From NCBI GenBank assembly GCA_008727115.1, contig CP044131.1:3286001-3350000 (forward strand): DNA of 64,000 bases, given 5' to 3'. The position numbers and the translations under genes are program-made. This document shows, in pieces, positions 43,940 through 53,183 of the stretch. The stretch is from Comamonas testosteroni. Its GTDB lineage: Bacteria > Pseudomonadota > Gammaproteobacteria > Burkholderiales > Burkholderiaceae_C. Within the stretch, counting starts at the first letter, position 1. Every line of letters starts with the position of its first letter. The notes below the pieces were generated by a model. The model saw only the letters and a program-made list of their open reading frames with translations. It was not told where the DNA came from and ran no database searches.

Positions 43940-43952
43940 CATATCCAATATG
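43940..43952. promoter_or_regulatory. Inverted repeat in the lysR-lysA divergent region
   Basis: CATAT and ATATG arms flank CCA (CATATCCAATATG), beginning 10 nt upstream of the lysR start codon. The site has LTTR-like symmetry and fits autoregulation, while the activation site for lysA would be nearer 43990-44050, where no clear T-N11-A was confirmed. Confidence 0.4.
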
Positions 43953-44086
43953 AATCAACTTCACAAAAACAAGCATTGGACTGAATGCATGCAGACAGGC
44001 ACCATGCAGAGCAATATCGGCAAAAAAGGTCTGAAAAGACCTCTAGCCCAATACCCGCCTGCGCTGACAGCTACGAAAGTTAAAAG

Positions 44087-45334
44087 ATGTCCAACCCCTT
44101 CGCTCCCGCCCAACTCTGGAATCTGGCCGACGAATTCGGCACCCCGCTGTGGGTCTATGACGCCGCCACCATCCGCGAGCGCATCGCCCAGCTCAAGGCT
44201 TTCGACACCGTGCGTTTTGCGCAAAAGGCCTGCTCCAACATCCATATCCTGAAGCTCATGCGCGAGCAAGGCGTGAAGGTGGATGCGGTCTCGCGCGGCG
44301 AGATTCTGCGTGCGCTGGCTGCGGGCTTTACGCCCGGCTTTGGCGAACCTGCCGACATCGTCTTCACCGCCGACGTGATGGATGAAGCGACTCTCGCCAC
44401 CGTGGTCGAGCACAAGGTGCCCGTGAACGCCGGCTCCATTGACATGCTGCACCAGCTGGCTGCTGTCTCCAAGGGTCACCATGTCTGGCTGCGCATCAAC
44501 CCCGGCTTCGGCCACGGCCACAGCAACAAGACCAATACCGGCGGCGAGCACAGCAAGCATGGCATCTGGCACAGCGAGCTGGAAGACGCGCTGAGCGCCA
44601 TCAAGGCCGGCGGTCTGGTGCTGGCCGGTCTGCATATGCACATCGGCTCGGGCGTGGACTACGGTCACCTCCAGGAAGTGTGCGGAGCCATGGTCAAGCT
44701 GGGGGAGCGCACCAAGGCAGCGGGCGTGGATCTGCATGCGATTTCCGCTGGCGGTGGCCTGTCCATCCCCTACAAAAAGGGCGATGCCACCATCGACACC
44801 AACCACTACCACGGCCTGTGGGATGCAGCGCGCAAGCAGGCCGAAACCATCGTCGGCCACAGCCTGGGGCTGGAGCTGGAACCCGGTCGCTTCCTGGTCG
44901 CCGAATCCGGTGTGCTGCTGGGCACCGTGCGCGCCACCAAGAATGCGGGCAGCAACCACTTTGTGCTGGTCGACACCGGTTTTAACGAACTGATGCGCCC
45001 CAGCATGTACGGCAGCTACCACGGCATGGAAGTGCTGCGCCGCGACGGCGCCAGCCTGCCCGCGCAGGACAGCGTGGTGGCCGGCCCGCTGTGCGAATCG
45101 GGTGACGTGTTCACCCAGGGCGACGGCGGCGTGGTGCTGCCGCGCTCGCTGGCCGGTGCCAGCGTGGGTGATCTGCTGGTGATTCATGACACGGGCGCCT
45201 ATGGCAGCTCCATGTCCAGCAACTACAACACCCGCCCGCTGGCCGCCGAAGTACTGGTGGATGGCGACAAAGTGCAGCTGATTCGCCGCCGCCAGACGGT
45301 GGAAGAGCTGCTAGCGCTGGAGCTGGGCCTGTAA
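44087..45334 (+). CDS. lysA: Diaminopimelate decarboxylase
   Basis: A 415-residue PLP enzyme of the alanine-racemase fold. The lysine that binds PLP is in RFAQKACSNIHIL (Lys47 region), followed by the HIGSG motif, EPGRFLVAESG, and a substrate-binding CxSGDV equivalent in CESGDVFTQG. It is the last step of lysine synthesis (meso-DAP to lysine). Compared with E. coli, the FAQKA (rather than YAVKA) motif is normal for betaproteobacteria. Controlled presumably by the divergent LysR. Repeat copy 5 begins 7 nt after the stop. Confidence 0.97.
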   Translation: MSNPFAPAQLWNLADEFGTPLWVYDAATIRERIAQLKAFDTVRFAQKACSNIHILKLMREQGVKVDAVSRGEILRALAAGFTPGFGEPADIVFTADVMDEATLATVVEHKVPVNAGSIDMLHQLAAVSKGHHVWLRINPGFGHGHSNKTNTGGEHSKHGIWHSELEDALSAIKAGGLVLAGLHMHIGSGVDYGHLQEVCGAMVKLGERTKAAGVDLHAISAGGGLSIPYKKGDATIDTNHYHGLWDAARKQAETIVGHSLGLELEPGRFLVAESGVLLGTVRATKNAGSNHFVLVDTGFNELMRPSMYGSYHGMEVLRRDGASLPAQDSVVAGPLCESGDVFTQGDGGVVLPRSLAGASVGDLLVIHDTGAYGSSMSSNYNTRPLAAEVLVDGDKVQLIRRRQTVEELLALELGL

Positions 45335-45340
45335 CTCAAG

Positions 45341-45457
45341 CGCCCCCCGAGGCGCTTTTCCTGGACTGCTCCACGCCTTCCCCCTCTCTCGCTTTGCTAC
45401 GCAGTGCGGGAGGGGACGACAGCATTGCCGCGAGGCGGCTCTTGCTTGCTGTCCGTC
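45341..45457 (+). repeat. 3'-end repeat element, copy 5
   Basis: Begins 6-7 nt after the lysA stop. Diverged head with an insert (CCCCCCGAGGCGCTTTTCC, then TGGACTGCTCCACG), then the CTTCCCCCTCTCTCGC segment, GGGAGGGGACGACAGC and CGCGAGGCGGCTCTTGCTTGCTGTC. It differs from copies 1 and 4 by a small insertion after the first arm. Confidence 0.78.
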
Positions 45458-45492
45458 CCTTCAGGGTCGATCCTCTCTCAAGCTGCTTTATA

Positions 45493-45585
45493 TTTTCAAT
45501 AGCTGCTAGCGCTCGCTCTTCTTAACTTTCAGATGTAAAAGCATCCGAAATCTATGAATACCAAGCGCAAGCAGCTATTGTTTTT
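45493..45585. repeat. Inverted pair of AGCGCTAGCAGCTAT-type repeats
   Basis: One copy (TCAATAGCTGCTAGCGCTCG) at 45495-45514 and an inverted copy (AAGCGCAAGCAGCTATTG) at 45563-45580 followed by TTTTT. The two can form a long stem, which may work as a bidirectional terminator between lysA and the converging gpsA transcript. Confidence 0.6.
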
Positions 45586-45590
45586 ACAGC

Positions 45591-46601
45591 CTATTCACCG
45601 CGCGGGTCACGCGCCATGAGATGCTGCACGGCTTCGCTCACTGGCAATTGACCGTCCAGCAAGGCCACCACGGTTTCGGTGATCGGCATCTCCACACCCG
45701 CCTGACGGGCTCGCGCCAGCACGGTGCGAGCGCTGTAAACGCCTTCGGCCACATGGCCCAGCGATGTCACAGCCTGCTCCAGCGTCTTGCCTTCGGCCAG
45801 CAGCAGGCCTACCTTGCGATTGCGCGACAGATCGCCGGTGGCAGTCAGCACCAGATCCCCCAGACCGGACAGTCCCATAAAGGTTTCGGTACGCGCACCC
45901 AGCGCCACGCCCAAGCGCGTCATCTCGGCCAGGCCACGCGTGACCAGCGCGGCGCGGGCATTGAGCCCCAGGCTCAGACCATCACACAGTCCAGTGGCAA
46001 TGGCCAGCACGTTCTTGACGGCACCGCCGACCTCCACGCCCACGATGTCGTGGTTGGCATAGACACGCATGGCCTCACCGTGAAAAGCATTGACCAGCAG
46101 CTCACTGACGCCCTCGTGGGCGCTGGCCGCCACCAACGCCGTAGGCTGCTGGCGCGCCACCTCGGCCGCAAAGCTGGGGCCGCTGAGCGCGCCACTTTTA
46201 AGCTGCGGTGCCACCTGCTGGCAGACCTCATGCGCCATCAGCCCGTAGCTACCGACCGGCGCGTCGGCGGGCACAGCCTCAAAGCCCTTGCACAGCCAGA
46301 CCACGGGTACGCGGCAGTCTTTGAGCTGAATCAGCCACTGGCGCAGCGCCGCCATGGGCGTGCCCAGCACGATGAGATCAGCCGTAGCCACCTGTGCCAT
46401 CACATCGCCGCTGACCATTTGCAGCGCTTCGGGGAAGGCAATACCCGCCAGATAGCGGTTGTTGGCACGATCAGACTGCATGCGCTGGGCCTGCGCCTCA
46501 TCACGCGCCCACAGGCGTACGCTGCGTGGGTCCGGATGGGTGGCCGCGCTGATGGCCATGGCCGTACCCCAGGCACCAGCGCCGATGACAAGAATGTTCA
46601 T
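45591..46601 (-). CDS. gpsA: Glycerol-3-phosphate dehydrogenase (NAD(P)+)
   Basis: A 336-residue enzyme; ATG 46601 gives [14 protein letters not shown], the Rossmann motif. Further signatures: KGFEAVPAD (catalytic Lys region), [11 protein letters not shown] and [15 protein letters not shown]. It reduces dihydroxyacetone phosphate to sn-glycerol 3-phosphate, the start of phospholipid synthesis. It is the last gene of the rhodanese-grxC-secB-gpsA set on the minus strand. Confidence 0.97.
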   Translation of the reverse strand: MNILVIGAGAWGTAMAISAATHPDPRSVRLWARDEAQAQRMQSDRANNRYLAGIAFPEALQMVSGDVMAQVATADLIVLGTPMAALRQWLIQLKDCRVPVVWLCKGFEAVPADAPVGSYGLMAHEVCQQVAPQLKSGALSGPSFAAEVARQQPTALVAASAHEGVSELLVNAFHGEAMRVYANHDIVGVEVGGAVKNVLAIATGLCDGLSLGLNARAALVTRGLAEMTRLGVALGARTETFMGLSGLGDLVLTATGDLSRNRKVGLLLAEGKTLEQAVTSLGHVAEGVYSARTVLARARQAGVEMPITETVVALLDGQLPVSEAVQHLMARDPRGE

Positions 46602-46640
46602 AGGAAGTTTGATAGCAGTTTGCGCACAGCCCATAAGCGA

Positions 46641-46667
46641 AAGAGGCCTCTAGGGCCTCTTTTTTTG
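46641..46667. terminator. Hairpin with T run between secB and gpsA
   Basis: AGAGGCC and GGCCTCT pair around a short loop, and the plus-strand side continues in seven T. The gene strand here is minus, where the arm is followed by only TTT, so it is likely an attenuating hairpin for secB-gpsA or an antisense terminator. Strand of action uncertain. Confidence 0.5.
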
Positions 46668-46726
46668 TGCCTTGATGCCGATTCTTGCACAGCGCAGGAG
46701 TCGGTCTTGGCAACGAGCTTACTGTC

Positions 46727-47188
46727 TTACTGAGCCAGCTGACCTTCGGCTTGTGCTGCGGCAGCGGCTTGCTGCTGCTCGTACATGGCTTGGAAGTTGA
46801 TTTCGGCCAAGTGCACGGGAGGGAAGCCGGCGCGGGTCACCACGTCAGCCACGTTGCCACGCAGGTAGGGATAGATGATCTGGGGGCAGGCAATGCCGAT
46901 CACGCCGCCCATCTGGTCTTCGGGCACGTTGCGGATTTCGAAAATGCCGGCTTGCTTGGCTTCGACCAGGAACACGGTCTTGTCCTGAATCTTGGTCTGC
47001 ACGGTGGCAGTCACGGCCACTTCGTACACGCCTTCAGCCACGGGGTTGGCTTCCACGCCCAGTTGAATGTCCACGCTGGGCTGCTCTTGCTCCAGCAGGA
47101 TGGCGGGAGAGTTCGGCTGCTCCAGGGACAGGTCCTTAAGGTAAACGCGCTGGATCTGGAACACGGGGCTGTTGTCTTGTTCGGCCAT
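46727..47188 (-). CDS. secB: Protein-export chaperone SecB
   Basis: A 153-residue chaperone with the SecB pattern: [19 protein letters not shown] at the start, [32 protein letters not shown], and the [26 protein letters not shown] segment that binds SecA and preproteins. C-terminal Gln/Ala-rich tail. It keeps preproteins unfolded for Sec export. Upstream grxC and downstream gpsA are the standard neighbours in beta- and gammaproteobacteria. Confidence 0.98.
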   Translation of the reverse strand: MAEQDNSPVFQIQRVYLKDLSLEQPNSPAILLEQEQPSVDIQLGVEANPVAEGVYEVAVTATVQTKIQDKTVFLVEAKQAGIFEIRNVPEDQMGGVIGIACPQIIYPYLRGNVADVVTRAGFPPVHLAEINFQAMYEQQQAAAAAQAEGQLAQ

Positions 47189-47387
47189 GATGAACGAGGT
47201 CTTTCAGAAAAATCTTGAGGGGAAATGCAAATGCCTGCGATGACAGTTAGCACCAGGCTATCTTCACAGCAGGCATTTCCATGAAATAGCGCTTTGCATT
47301 ATGCAGTGACAGCCAGAGGCTGCATCTTAGCAAGCCGCTCAAAGCGCAAATTCATGCCATTGATTCGCATTACTGCAGCGTTTGCAA

Positions 47388-47645
47388 TCAGCTTTGCAGC
47401 AAAGGCAGCAAGCCACCCTTGGCGTCCAGAGCCATCAGGTCATCGCAGCCACCCACATGGGTTTCGCCGATAAAAATCTGGGGCACGGTGCGGCGGCCGG
47501 TGATCTGCATCATGTGCTCACGCGCAGCGACGTCGAAATCGATACGCACTTCTTCAATGTTCTCCACGCCCTTGGACTGAAGAATCTGCTTGGCACGAAT
47601 GCAGTATGGGCAGACGGCGGTGGTGTACATCTTTACGGCTTGCAT
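47388..47645 (-). CDS. grxC: Glutaredoxin 3
   Basis: An 85-residue protein from ATG 47645 (frame open a further 18 codons without support). Active site CPYC at about residues 12-15 (AVCPYCIRA), TVPQIFIG and VGGCDDLMAL. Reduces disulfides with glutathione. Its length and motif fit class I GrxC. It lies about 75 nt after the rhodanese gene and 200 nt before secB on the minus strand. Confidence 0.97.
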   Translation of the reverse strand: MQAVKMYTTAVCPYCIRAKQILQSKGVENIEEVRIDFDVAAREHMMQITGRRTVPQIFIGETHVGGCDDLMALDAKGGLLPLLQS

Positions 47646-47720
47646 GGGACAACTTCCTTTGATCTCTCTGTCGGTACAGGCATCTGCTGCACTGCTCAAA
47701 ATAAACAGCTGAGGGCTGAA

Positions 47721-48128
47721 TCAGGCTTTTTCAACCGGCAGGCCAGCATCGCGCCAGGCCTTCATGCCGCCGGCCAGGGCCTGGGCCTTTTCGTAGCCCA
47801 GCTTCTTGGCCACGGCTTCGGCGCGCACGGCGCGAGCGCCCGACGCGCAGACCAGCACCACGGGCAGCTGCTTGTTCTTGACGACGGAGGGCAGCTTTTC
47901 TTCCAGTTGGCCCAGGGGCAAATTCTTGGCCGCATTGACATGGCCAGCAGCAAACTCTTCGGGCTCACAGACATCAATGATCACCGCCTTTTCGCGGTTG
48001 ATCAGATGCACGGCAGCGGCTGCGGACAGCGAGCCACCGGTAGCTCCGCGCAATGCAGGCAGAAGCAGCATCACGCCTGACGCCACAGCAATCAGGATCA
48101 AATACCAGTTATCGATGATGAAATTCAC
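47721..48128 (-). CDS. Membrane-anchored rhodanese-like protein
   Basis: A 135-residue protein. The GTG at 48128 is chosen because AAGGAA is 6 nt upstream and the TM helix (NWYLILIAVASGVMLLLP) follows at once. The rhodanese domain has active-site Cys in VLVCASGARAV, preceded by AVIIDVCEPEEFAAGHV. These are sulfurtransferases; the CxxxxR/A loop here is CASGAR. It heads the block with grxC, secB and gpsA and lies 290 nt from the divergent gpmA. Resembles E. coli YibN (143 aa), which has the same neighbours. Confidence 0.9.
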   Translation of the reverse strand: MNFIIDNWYLILIAVASGVMLLLPALRGATGGSLSAAAAVHLINREKAVIIDVCEPEEFAAGHVNAAKNLPLGQLEEKLPSVVKNKQLPVVLVCASGARAVRAEAVAKKLGYEKAQALAGGMKAWRDAGLPVEKA

Positions 48129-48359
48129 GTCATTCCTTGGGATGGCAAACCGGTCGATTTTAGAGGCTGAGAGCGTTTCCAGCCTTGAGTTCATCCTTCC
48201 AACCTGCACTCTTCAATCCCTCACTCCCGTCTGGCATGGACCTCCAAGAGAGCAGGCGCTCTCTTCAATGACCGAAAGGCCCCACAGGAATCCAGCCCAG
48301 CAAGAAGAAAAGCCGGCACCCTCTTTCCATATCCAGGGCCTGGGCAAAGGGCCTGCCTC

Positions 48360-48365
48360 TAGAAT
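48360..48365 (+). promoter_or_regulatory. Putative -10 element of gpmA
   Basis: TAGAAT in CCTCTAGAATGTGCGG, 50 nt before the gpmA ATG, resembling the element upstream of metG (17492). A -35 is not clear. Confidence 0.35.
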
Positions 48366-48415
48366 GTGCGGTTTTGACTTTGAGTCATTACTGCTTCGCT
48401 ACTTTGAGAGAATCC

Positions 48416-49159
48416 ATGTACAAGCTCGTTCTGATCCGCCACGGTGAATCCACCTGGAACCTTGAAAACCGCTTCACCGGCTGGACCGATGTGGATCTGA
48501 CTGCCACCGGCGTCGAACAGGCCAAGAAGGCCGGCCAATTGCTCAAGGCCGAAGGCTATGACTTCGATGTGGCCTACACCAGCGTGCTCAAGCGCGCCAT
48601 TCGCACTCTGTGGCATGTGCAAGATGAAATGGACCGCACCTGGCTGCCCGTGGTGCACAGCTGGCGCCTCAACGAGCGTCACTATGGTGGTCTGCAAGGC
48701 CTGAACAAGGCTGACATGGCCAAGCAGTACGGCGACGAGCAAGTGCTGATCTGGCGCCGCAGCTACGATGTGCCGCCTCCCGCTCTGGAAGCGACAGACC
48801 CGCGCAGCGAACGCAGCGATGTGCGCTATGCCAAGCTGCAGCCCGAGCAGATTCCTCTGACCGAATGCCTCAAGGACACGGTCGAGCGCGTCGTACCCTT
48901 CTGGAACGAGTCCATCGCCCCTGCCATCAAGGCCGGCAAGCGTGTGGTCGTGGCAGCACACGGCAACTCCATCCGTGCCTTGATCAAGTATCTGGACAAT
49001 ATTGCGGACGACAAGATCGTGGCCGTCAACGTGCCCAACGGCATTCCTCTGGTCTACGAACTGGACGCGGACCTCAAGCCCATCCGTCACTACTACCTGG
49101 GCGACGCGGAAGCCGCCGCCAAGGCAGCAGCAGCCGTGGCAGCCCAAGGCAAGGCCTGA
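48416..49159 (+). CDS. gpmA: 2,3-bisphosphoglycerate-dependent phosphoglycerate mutase
   Basis: A 247-residue histidine phosphatase-fold enzyme; ATG 48416 gives [13 protein letters not shown], where His9 of RHG is phosphorylated. Further signatures: [25 protein letters not shown] and [14 protein letters not shown]. Interconverts 2- and 3-phosphoglycerate in glycolysis and gluconeogenesis. Length matches the 250-aa dimeric form. C-terminal Ala-rich tail is unusual but harmless. Confidence 0.98.
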   Translation: MYKLVLIRHGESTWNLENRFTGWTDVDLTATGVEQAKKAGQLLKAEGYDFDVAYTSVLKRAIRTLWHVQDEMDRTWLPVVHSWRLNERHYGGLQGLNKADMAKQYGDEQVLIWRRSYDVPPPALEATDPRSERSDVRYAKLQPEQIPLTECLKDTVERVVPFWNESIAPAIKAGKRVVVAAHGNSIRALIKYLDNIADDKIVAVNVPNGIPLVYELDADLKPIRHYYLGDAEAAAKAAAAVAAQGKA

Positions 49160-49282
49160 GTCCCACACACGGCCCTGGCTTCGGCACGCTGAACCAGGGC
49201 TGACTCAGTCGCAGAAGGCCTATGGAACCTCATAAGTCTTCTGTCGTCCAAGGTGTATATTGCGAATGGTTTAAGGGGTGCT

Positions 49283-50797
49283 ATGGGTCAAAAAATCAAA
49301 ATTGCAGGCTGGATCTCTGTAGGCGTGGTCGCTGGTGCATTGACTACCGTATCCCTGCAGACGCTGGCTCGTGGGGGTGTCACCCCTCTGCCACTGGAAG
49401 AAATCCAGCAGCTTTCAGCCGTTTTCGGCCTGATCAAGACCGACTATGTAGAGCAGGTCAGCGACAAGAAGCTGATCACCGATGCCATCTCCGGCATGGT
49501 CTCCAGCTTGGACCCCCACTCCCAGTACTTCGACAAGAAGACTTACAAAGAATTCAAGGAAGGCACTTCCGGCAAATTCGTGGGTGTAGGCATCGAGATC
49601 ACCATGGAAGATGGGCTGATCAAGATCGTCTCTCCCATTGAAGGCTCTCCGGCCTTTCGTGCCGGACTCAAGACGGGTGACCTGATCACCAAGATCGATG
49701 ACACCGCGGTCAAGGGCCTGAGTCTCAATGATGCCGTCAAGCGCATGCGTGGCGAGCCCAATACCAAGGTTCGACTGAACATTTCGCGCAAGGATGAGAG
49801 TCGCAGCTTCCCCGTCACCATCACCCGCGAGGAAATCAAGACTCAGTCCGTCAAGGGCAAGATGGTCGAGCCTGGTTACGCTTGGATTCGTCTGAGCCAG
49901 TTCCAGGAACGCACTGTCGATGACTTTGTGCGCAAGGTCGAAGAAATTTACAAGCAGGATCCCAACCTCAAGGGGCTGGTGCTGGATCTGCGCAATGACC
50001 CAGGTGGCTTGCTCGATGCCGCCGTTGCCATTTCTGCGGCATTCCTGCCACCCGATGTCCCCGTGGTCTCCACCAACGGACAGTTGGCTGAGAGCAAGGC
50101 CGTCTACAAGGCCTCTCCTGACTTCTACGCTCCACGCGGCTTCGGCGACCCTTTGCAGCGCTTGCCTGCTGCACTGAAAAAGCTGCCTCTGGTGGTCTTG
50201 GTCAACGAAGGCTCGGCCTCTGCCAGCGAAATCGTGGCAGGCGCACTGCAAGATCACAAGCGTGCCACCATCATGGGCAGCCAGTCCTTTGGCAAGGGTT
50301 CGGTGCAAACCGTTCGTCCACTGGGTCCTGAGACCGCACTCAAGCTGACGACAGCACGCTACTACACACCCAGCGGAAAATCCATTCAAGCCAAGGGCAT
50401 TGTCCCGGATCTGATGGTTGATGAAACTGCAGAAGGCAATCTGTATGCCGCTCTGGGCATGCGAGAAGCAGACTTGGAAAAGCACCTGTCCAGCGGGCAA
50501 GAAGCCGAGGTCAAGAACGAAGCTCTGGAGAAGGCTCGCGAAGAAGCGCGAAAGCGTCTGGAAGAAGAGGCCAAGAAGCCTGCAGCAGAGCGGCGCTTGC
50601 CGGAATTTGGCTCGGAGAAAGATTTCCAGCTGCAACAAGCATTGAACAAGCTCAAGGGCCAGCCCGTCAAAGTCAGCAAAACTCTGACGGAACGCAAAGC
50701 CGAAGAAAAGCCTGGCGATGAAACATCCGCCGACAAGAAGTCATCCGAGCCCAAGAAGGCTCCTGAGAAAATCGAATCGGATAACAATAAAAATTAG
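49283..50797 (+). CDS. ctpA: C-terminal processing peptidase (S41, PDZ domain)
   Basis: A 504-residue protein from ATG 49283 with AAGGGG upstream; the first ATG at 49253 lacks a site. One N-terminal helix/signal anchor (KIAGWISVGVVAGALTTVSL), a PDZ domain (about 95-170, GVGIEITMEDGL and SPAFRAGLKTGDLITKIDD) and the S41 protease core with NEGSASASE (Ser313, nucleophile) and Lys338 in FGKGS. Periplasmic protease that trims proteins at C-termini. The last 60 residues are highly charged and disordered. Terminator at 50829-50850. Confidence 0.95.
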   Translation: MGQKIKIAGWISVGVVAGALTTVSLQTLARGGVTPLPLEEIQQLSAVFGLIKTDYVEQVSDKKLITDAISGMVSSLDPHSQYFDKKTYKEFKEGTSGKFVGVGIEITMEDGLIKIVSPIEGSPAFRAGLKTGDLITKIDDTAVKGLSLNDAVKRMRGEPNTKVRLNISRKDESRSFPVTITREEIKTQSVKGKMVEPGYAWIRLSQFQERTVDDFVRKVEEIYKQDPNLKGLVLDLRNDPGGLLDAAVAISAAFLPPDVPVVSTNGQLAESKAVYKASPDFYAPRGFGDPLQRLPAALKKLPLVVLVNEGSASASEIVAGALQDHKRATIMGSQSFGKGSVQTVRPLGPETALKLTTARYYTPSGKSIQAKGIVPDLMVDETAEGNLYAALGMREADLEKHLSSGQEAEVKNEALEKAREEARKRLEEEAKKPAAERRLPEFGSEKDFQLQQALNKLKGQPVKVSKTLTERKAEEKPGDETSADKKSSEPKKAPEKIESDNNKN

Positions 50798-50828
50798 TCA
50801 CCGGGCTGGCAGCCCACTCAATAGGATC

Positions 50829-50850
50829 AGCCGGGCTTGCCCGGCTTTTC
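50829..50850 (+). terminator. Intrinsic terminator downstream of ctpA
   Basis: AGCCGGGC and GCCCGGCT pair around TT, followed by TTTC. It is 30 nt after the ctpA stop and ahead of moeB. Confidence 0.75.
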
Positions 50851-50874
50851 TCTTGGAATCATGGAAGCAAACCG

Positions 50875-51621
50875 ATGAATGACGATCAACTGCTGCGCTA
50901 CTCTCGCCACATCATGCTCGATGAAATCGGCATCGATGGTCAGGAGCGCATTCTGGCTTCTCATGTAGTAATCATTGGAGCAGGCGGCCTTGGCTCCCCT
51001 GCCGCGCTCTACCTTGGCTCTGCCGGTGTGGGTCGCATCACCATTGTCGACAATGACACCGTCGACCTGACCAATTTGCAGCGCCAAATAGCACACACAA
51101 CGGAACGCATAGACATGCCGAAAGTAGAGTCCATTCGTGCTGCCGTGCTAGCCATCAACCCAGGTGTCGAGATTCATTGCGTCCAGCAGCGTGCAACTCC
51201 AGCCTTGCTAGATGAGCTGCTTCCTCAAGCGAGTGTTGTCCTCGATTGCACCGACAACTACAAAACCCGACACATCATCAATGCAGCTTGCGTACGCCAC
51301 AAAGTTCCACTGATCGAAGGTGCAGCCATCCGCCTTGATGGTCAGTTGATGGTCATTGATCCTCGCAACCCAGACAGTCCATGTTATGCATGCGTTTTCC
51401 CACCCAATGCGGAATTTGAGGAAGTGCAGTGCTCGACCATGGGTGTCTTTGCCCCCGTGGTCGGCCTGATCGGAACTATGCAGGCTGCAGAAGCACTGAA
51501 AATCATTGCCGGGTTTGGCCATTCCTCTGTCGGACAACTTCAAATGCTGGATGCTCGCTCCATGGAGTGGAGTAGGATGAAACTAGCTAGGGTTAAAACC
51601 TGTGAAACCTGTTGCTCCTAA
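50875..51621 (+). CDS. moeB: HesA/MoeB/ThiF family adenylyltransferase
   Basis: A 248-residue E1-like enzyme. ATP-binding motif GAGGLGSPAALYLGSAGVG at 31-49, then DNDTVDLTNLQRQ, and the zinc-binding CxxC pairs CYAC (about residue 170) and CETC near the end. It activates a small ubiquitin-like sulfur carrier such as MoaD or ThiS; the catalytic cysteine is in the loop near C184 (EEVQCSTMGVFAP). No rhodanese extension. The sulfur-carrier partner is not in the window, so MoeB or ThiF cannot be separated with certainty. Confidence 0.9.
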   Translation: MNDDQLLRYSRHIMLDEIGIDGQERILASHVVIIGAGGLGSPAALYLGSAGVGRITIVDNDTVDLTNLQRQIAHTTERIDMPKVESIRAAVLAINPGVEIHCVQQRATPALLDELLPQASVVLDCTDNYKTRHIINAACVRHKVPLIEGAAIRLDGQLMVIDPRNPDSPCYACVFPPNAEFEEVQCSTMGVFAPVVGLIGTMQAAEALKIIAGFGHSSVGQLQMLDARSMEWSRMKLARVKTCETCCS

Positions 51622-51741
51622 GGAGTTCTTTATAAAAAAGAACCATACAATGGCGTTTCTTTGAGCGTAATGAGTTCGCCTTTATGAGATTTTGAAACAG
51701 CAGAAATCTCTAAGTCACTTCTTCATCAAGCAACTACTGCC

Positions 51742-52089
51742 GTGAAATTACGTACTTTTTTCGTTGAAGACAACCCTACGATTCGCGAAAATTTGATTGC
51801 GACGCTGGCTGAGCTTGCCGACATCGAAGCAGTAGGGACTGCAGAGACTGAAACTGATGCGATTCAATGGCTGAGTCACCACCCTCACGCTTGGGACCTG
51901 GTCATTGTTGACCTGTTTTTGCGAGAAGGAAGTGGTCTGGGTGTCGTTGCCTCACTTCAACACAGAGACCCTAGCAAGACACTGGTCGTATTGAGTAACT
52001 ATGCCACAGCTGATGTTCGAGAACGCTGCATCGAGCTCAATGCGAACTCAGTATTTGACAAATCCAATGAAATTGATGCCCTAATAGAC
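51742..52089 (+). pseudogene. Single-domain response regulator, interrupted by IS30 element
   Basis: REC-only regulator with GTG start. Receiver residues: Glu9/Asp10, phospho-acceptor Asp57 (DLVIVDLFL), Ser85 and Lys107 (VFDKS). The frame runs to the left end of the IS at 52090. After the right IS end it continues in frame at 53215 through 53247 (FCINLSACKA, then TGA), so the intact protein would be 127 residues. As found, the frame reads into the IS and adds about 43 unrelated residues (stop 52221). The REC fold is almost complete before the insertion, so the truncated product may still be partly functional. Next to the NarL-type system, but no HK directly paired. Confidence 0.88.
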
Positions 52090-52117
52090 GGCGGATTCAA
52101 ATGTGAAGTGCAACACC
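52090..52117. repeat. Left terminal inverted repeat of the IS30 element
   Basis: First 28 bp of the IS; an exact reverse complement of 53184-53211. The outermost bases are GGCGGATTC. Confidence 0.93.
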
Positions 52118-52138
52118 TGCAACCGTTAAGGTCAGCAG

Positions 52139-53176
52139 ATGTCAGCAAGTCGTTCGTCCTATCGCCAACTTCAACCAGAAGACAGAGTCACCATAGCCAG
52201 TTTGCTGCTGCAGCGTCATAGCGTACGCAGCATTGCGCGTTTGCTAGGGCGCAGTGCCAGCACCGTCAGCCGTGAGATTGCTCGCAACTCAGTATCCAGC
52301 GATGGATATGCCAGCAGGCAAGCGCAACAGCAGTGGCTTTACAGAAGACGCAGCACAAGATCTGATCCCAAGCTTCATTCACAAGGGATCTTGTGGTTCT
52401 TGGTATTGCATTTCTTGCGTTTGCGTTGGTCACCAGAGCAAATTGCGCTGACACTTGCACGCCTGTACCCCAAAGGCCATGAGCTACGCGTGTCGCACGA
52501 AACCATCTACAACTGCATCTATGCCCAGCCCGTGGGTGAGTTGCGCAAGGAATTGATTGCCACTTTGCGCCATGCTCACAACAAACGGCTGCCCCGTAGC
52601 AAAGGACAGGATCGTCGTGGACAGATCCCAGACATGCTCAGCATCCACGTACGTCCGCCTGAAGTTGAGGATCGGCAGTTCCCAGGGCATTGGGAAGGTG
52701 ACCTCATCAAGGGTGCTGGCAATGCAAGTGCCGTAGGCACCTTGGTCGAGCGCACCAGCCGACTGCTCATGCTGGTCAAGTTGCCTGCGTTCAAACCAGC
52801 CAGTGCAGCCAATGTCATGCAAGCCTTTACAGATAAGCTGCTGGGCATTGCGCAGCCCATGCGCCAAAGCATGACGTACGACCAGGGCAAGGAGATGGCG
52901 CTACACAAGCAATTGACCGCCAACACGGGCGTGGCGGTGTACTTCTGTGACCCACACAGCCCGTGGCAGCGTGGCTCCAACGAGAACATGAATGGCTTGG
53001 TGCGCCAGTACCTGCCCAAAGGCATGGATCTGAGCATCTACAGCCAAGAGCAACTCGATGCGATTGCTGATGAAATCAACAACCGCCCTCGCAAGGGCCT
53101 TGGGGTACGATCACCGCTGTCGGTTTATCGAGAGCTACTGATCAACTCTCCCCAGCACTCCACCCTCATCCATTGA
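52139..53176 (+). CDS. IS30 family transposase
   Basis: A 345-residue DDE transposase. N-terminal HTH (SVRSIARLLGRSASTVSREIARN, residues 28-50) binds the repeats. Catalytic residues are Asp188 (GHWEGDLI), Asp248 (TYDQGKEM) and Glu282 (GSNENMNG), with the signature RQYLPKG following and HxxSPWQRG in front. The usual 24-33 residue spacing between D2 and E is kept (33). C-terminal part has NNRPRKGLGVRSP. No frameshift or stop, so the enzyme appears functional. Confidence 0.97.
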   Translation: MSASRSSYRQLQPEDRVTIASLLLQRHSVRSIARLLGRSASTVSREIARNSVSSDGYASRQAQQQWLYRRRSTRSDPKLHSQGILWFLVLHFLRLRWSPEQIALTLARLYPKGHELRVSHETIYNCIYAQPVGELRKELIATLRHAHNKRLPRSKGQDRRGQIPDMLSIHVRPPEVEDRQFPGHWEGDLIKGAGNASAVGTLVERTSRLLMLVKLPAFKPASAANVMQAFTDKLLGIAQPMRQSMTYDQGKEMALHKQLTANTGVAVYFCDPHSPWQRGSNENMNGLVRQYLPKGMDLSIYSQEQLDAIADEINNRPRKGLGVRSPLSVYRELLINSPQHSTLIH

Positions 53177-53183
53177 ATTCAAG

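Noticed and set aside
23015-45457. Possible CRISPR array or IS remnants made from the 3' repeat family
   Set aside because: Copies are kilobases apart with no spacers, no cas genes and no inverted termini.
52222-53138. Second transposase frame in the IS30 element
   Set aside because: Frames at 52254-52451 and minus strand are shadows; the one-ORF layout is normal for IS30.
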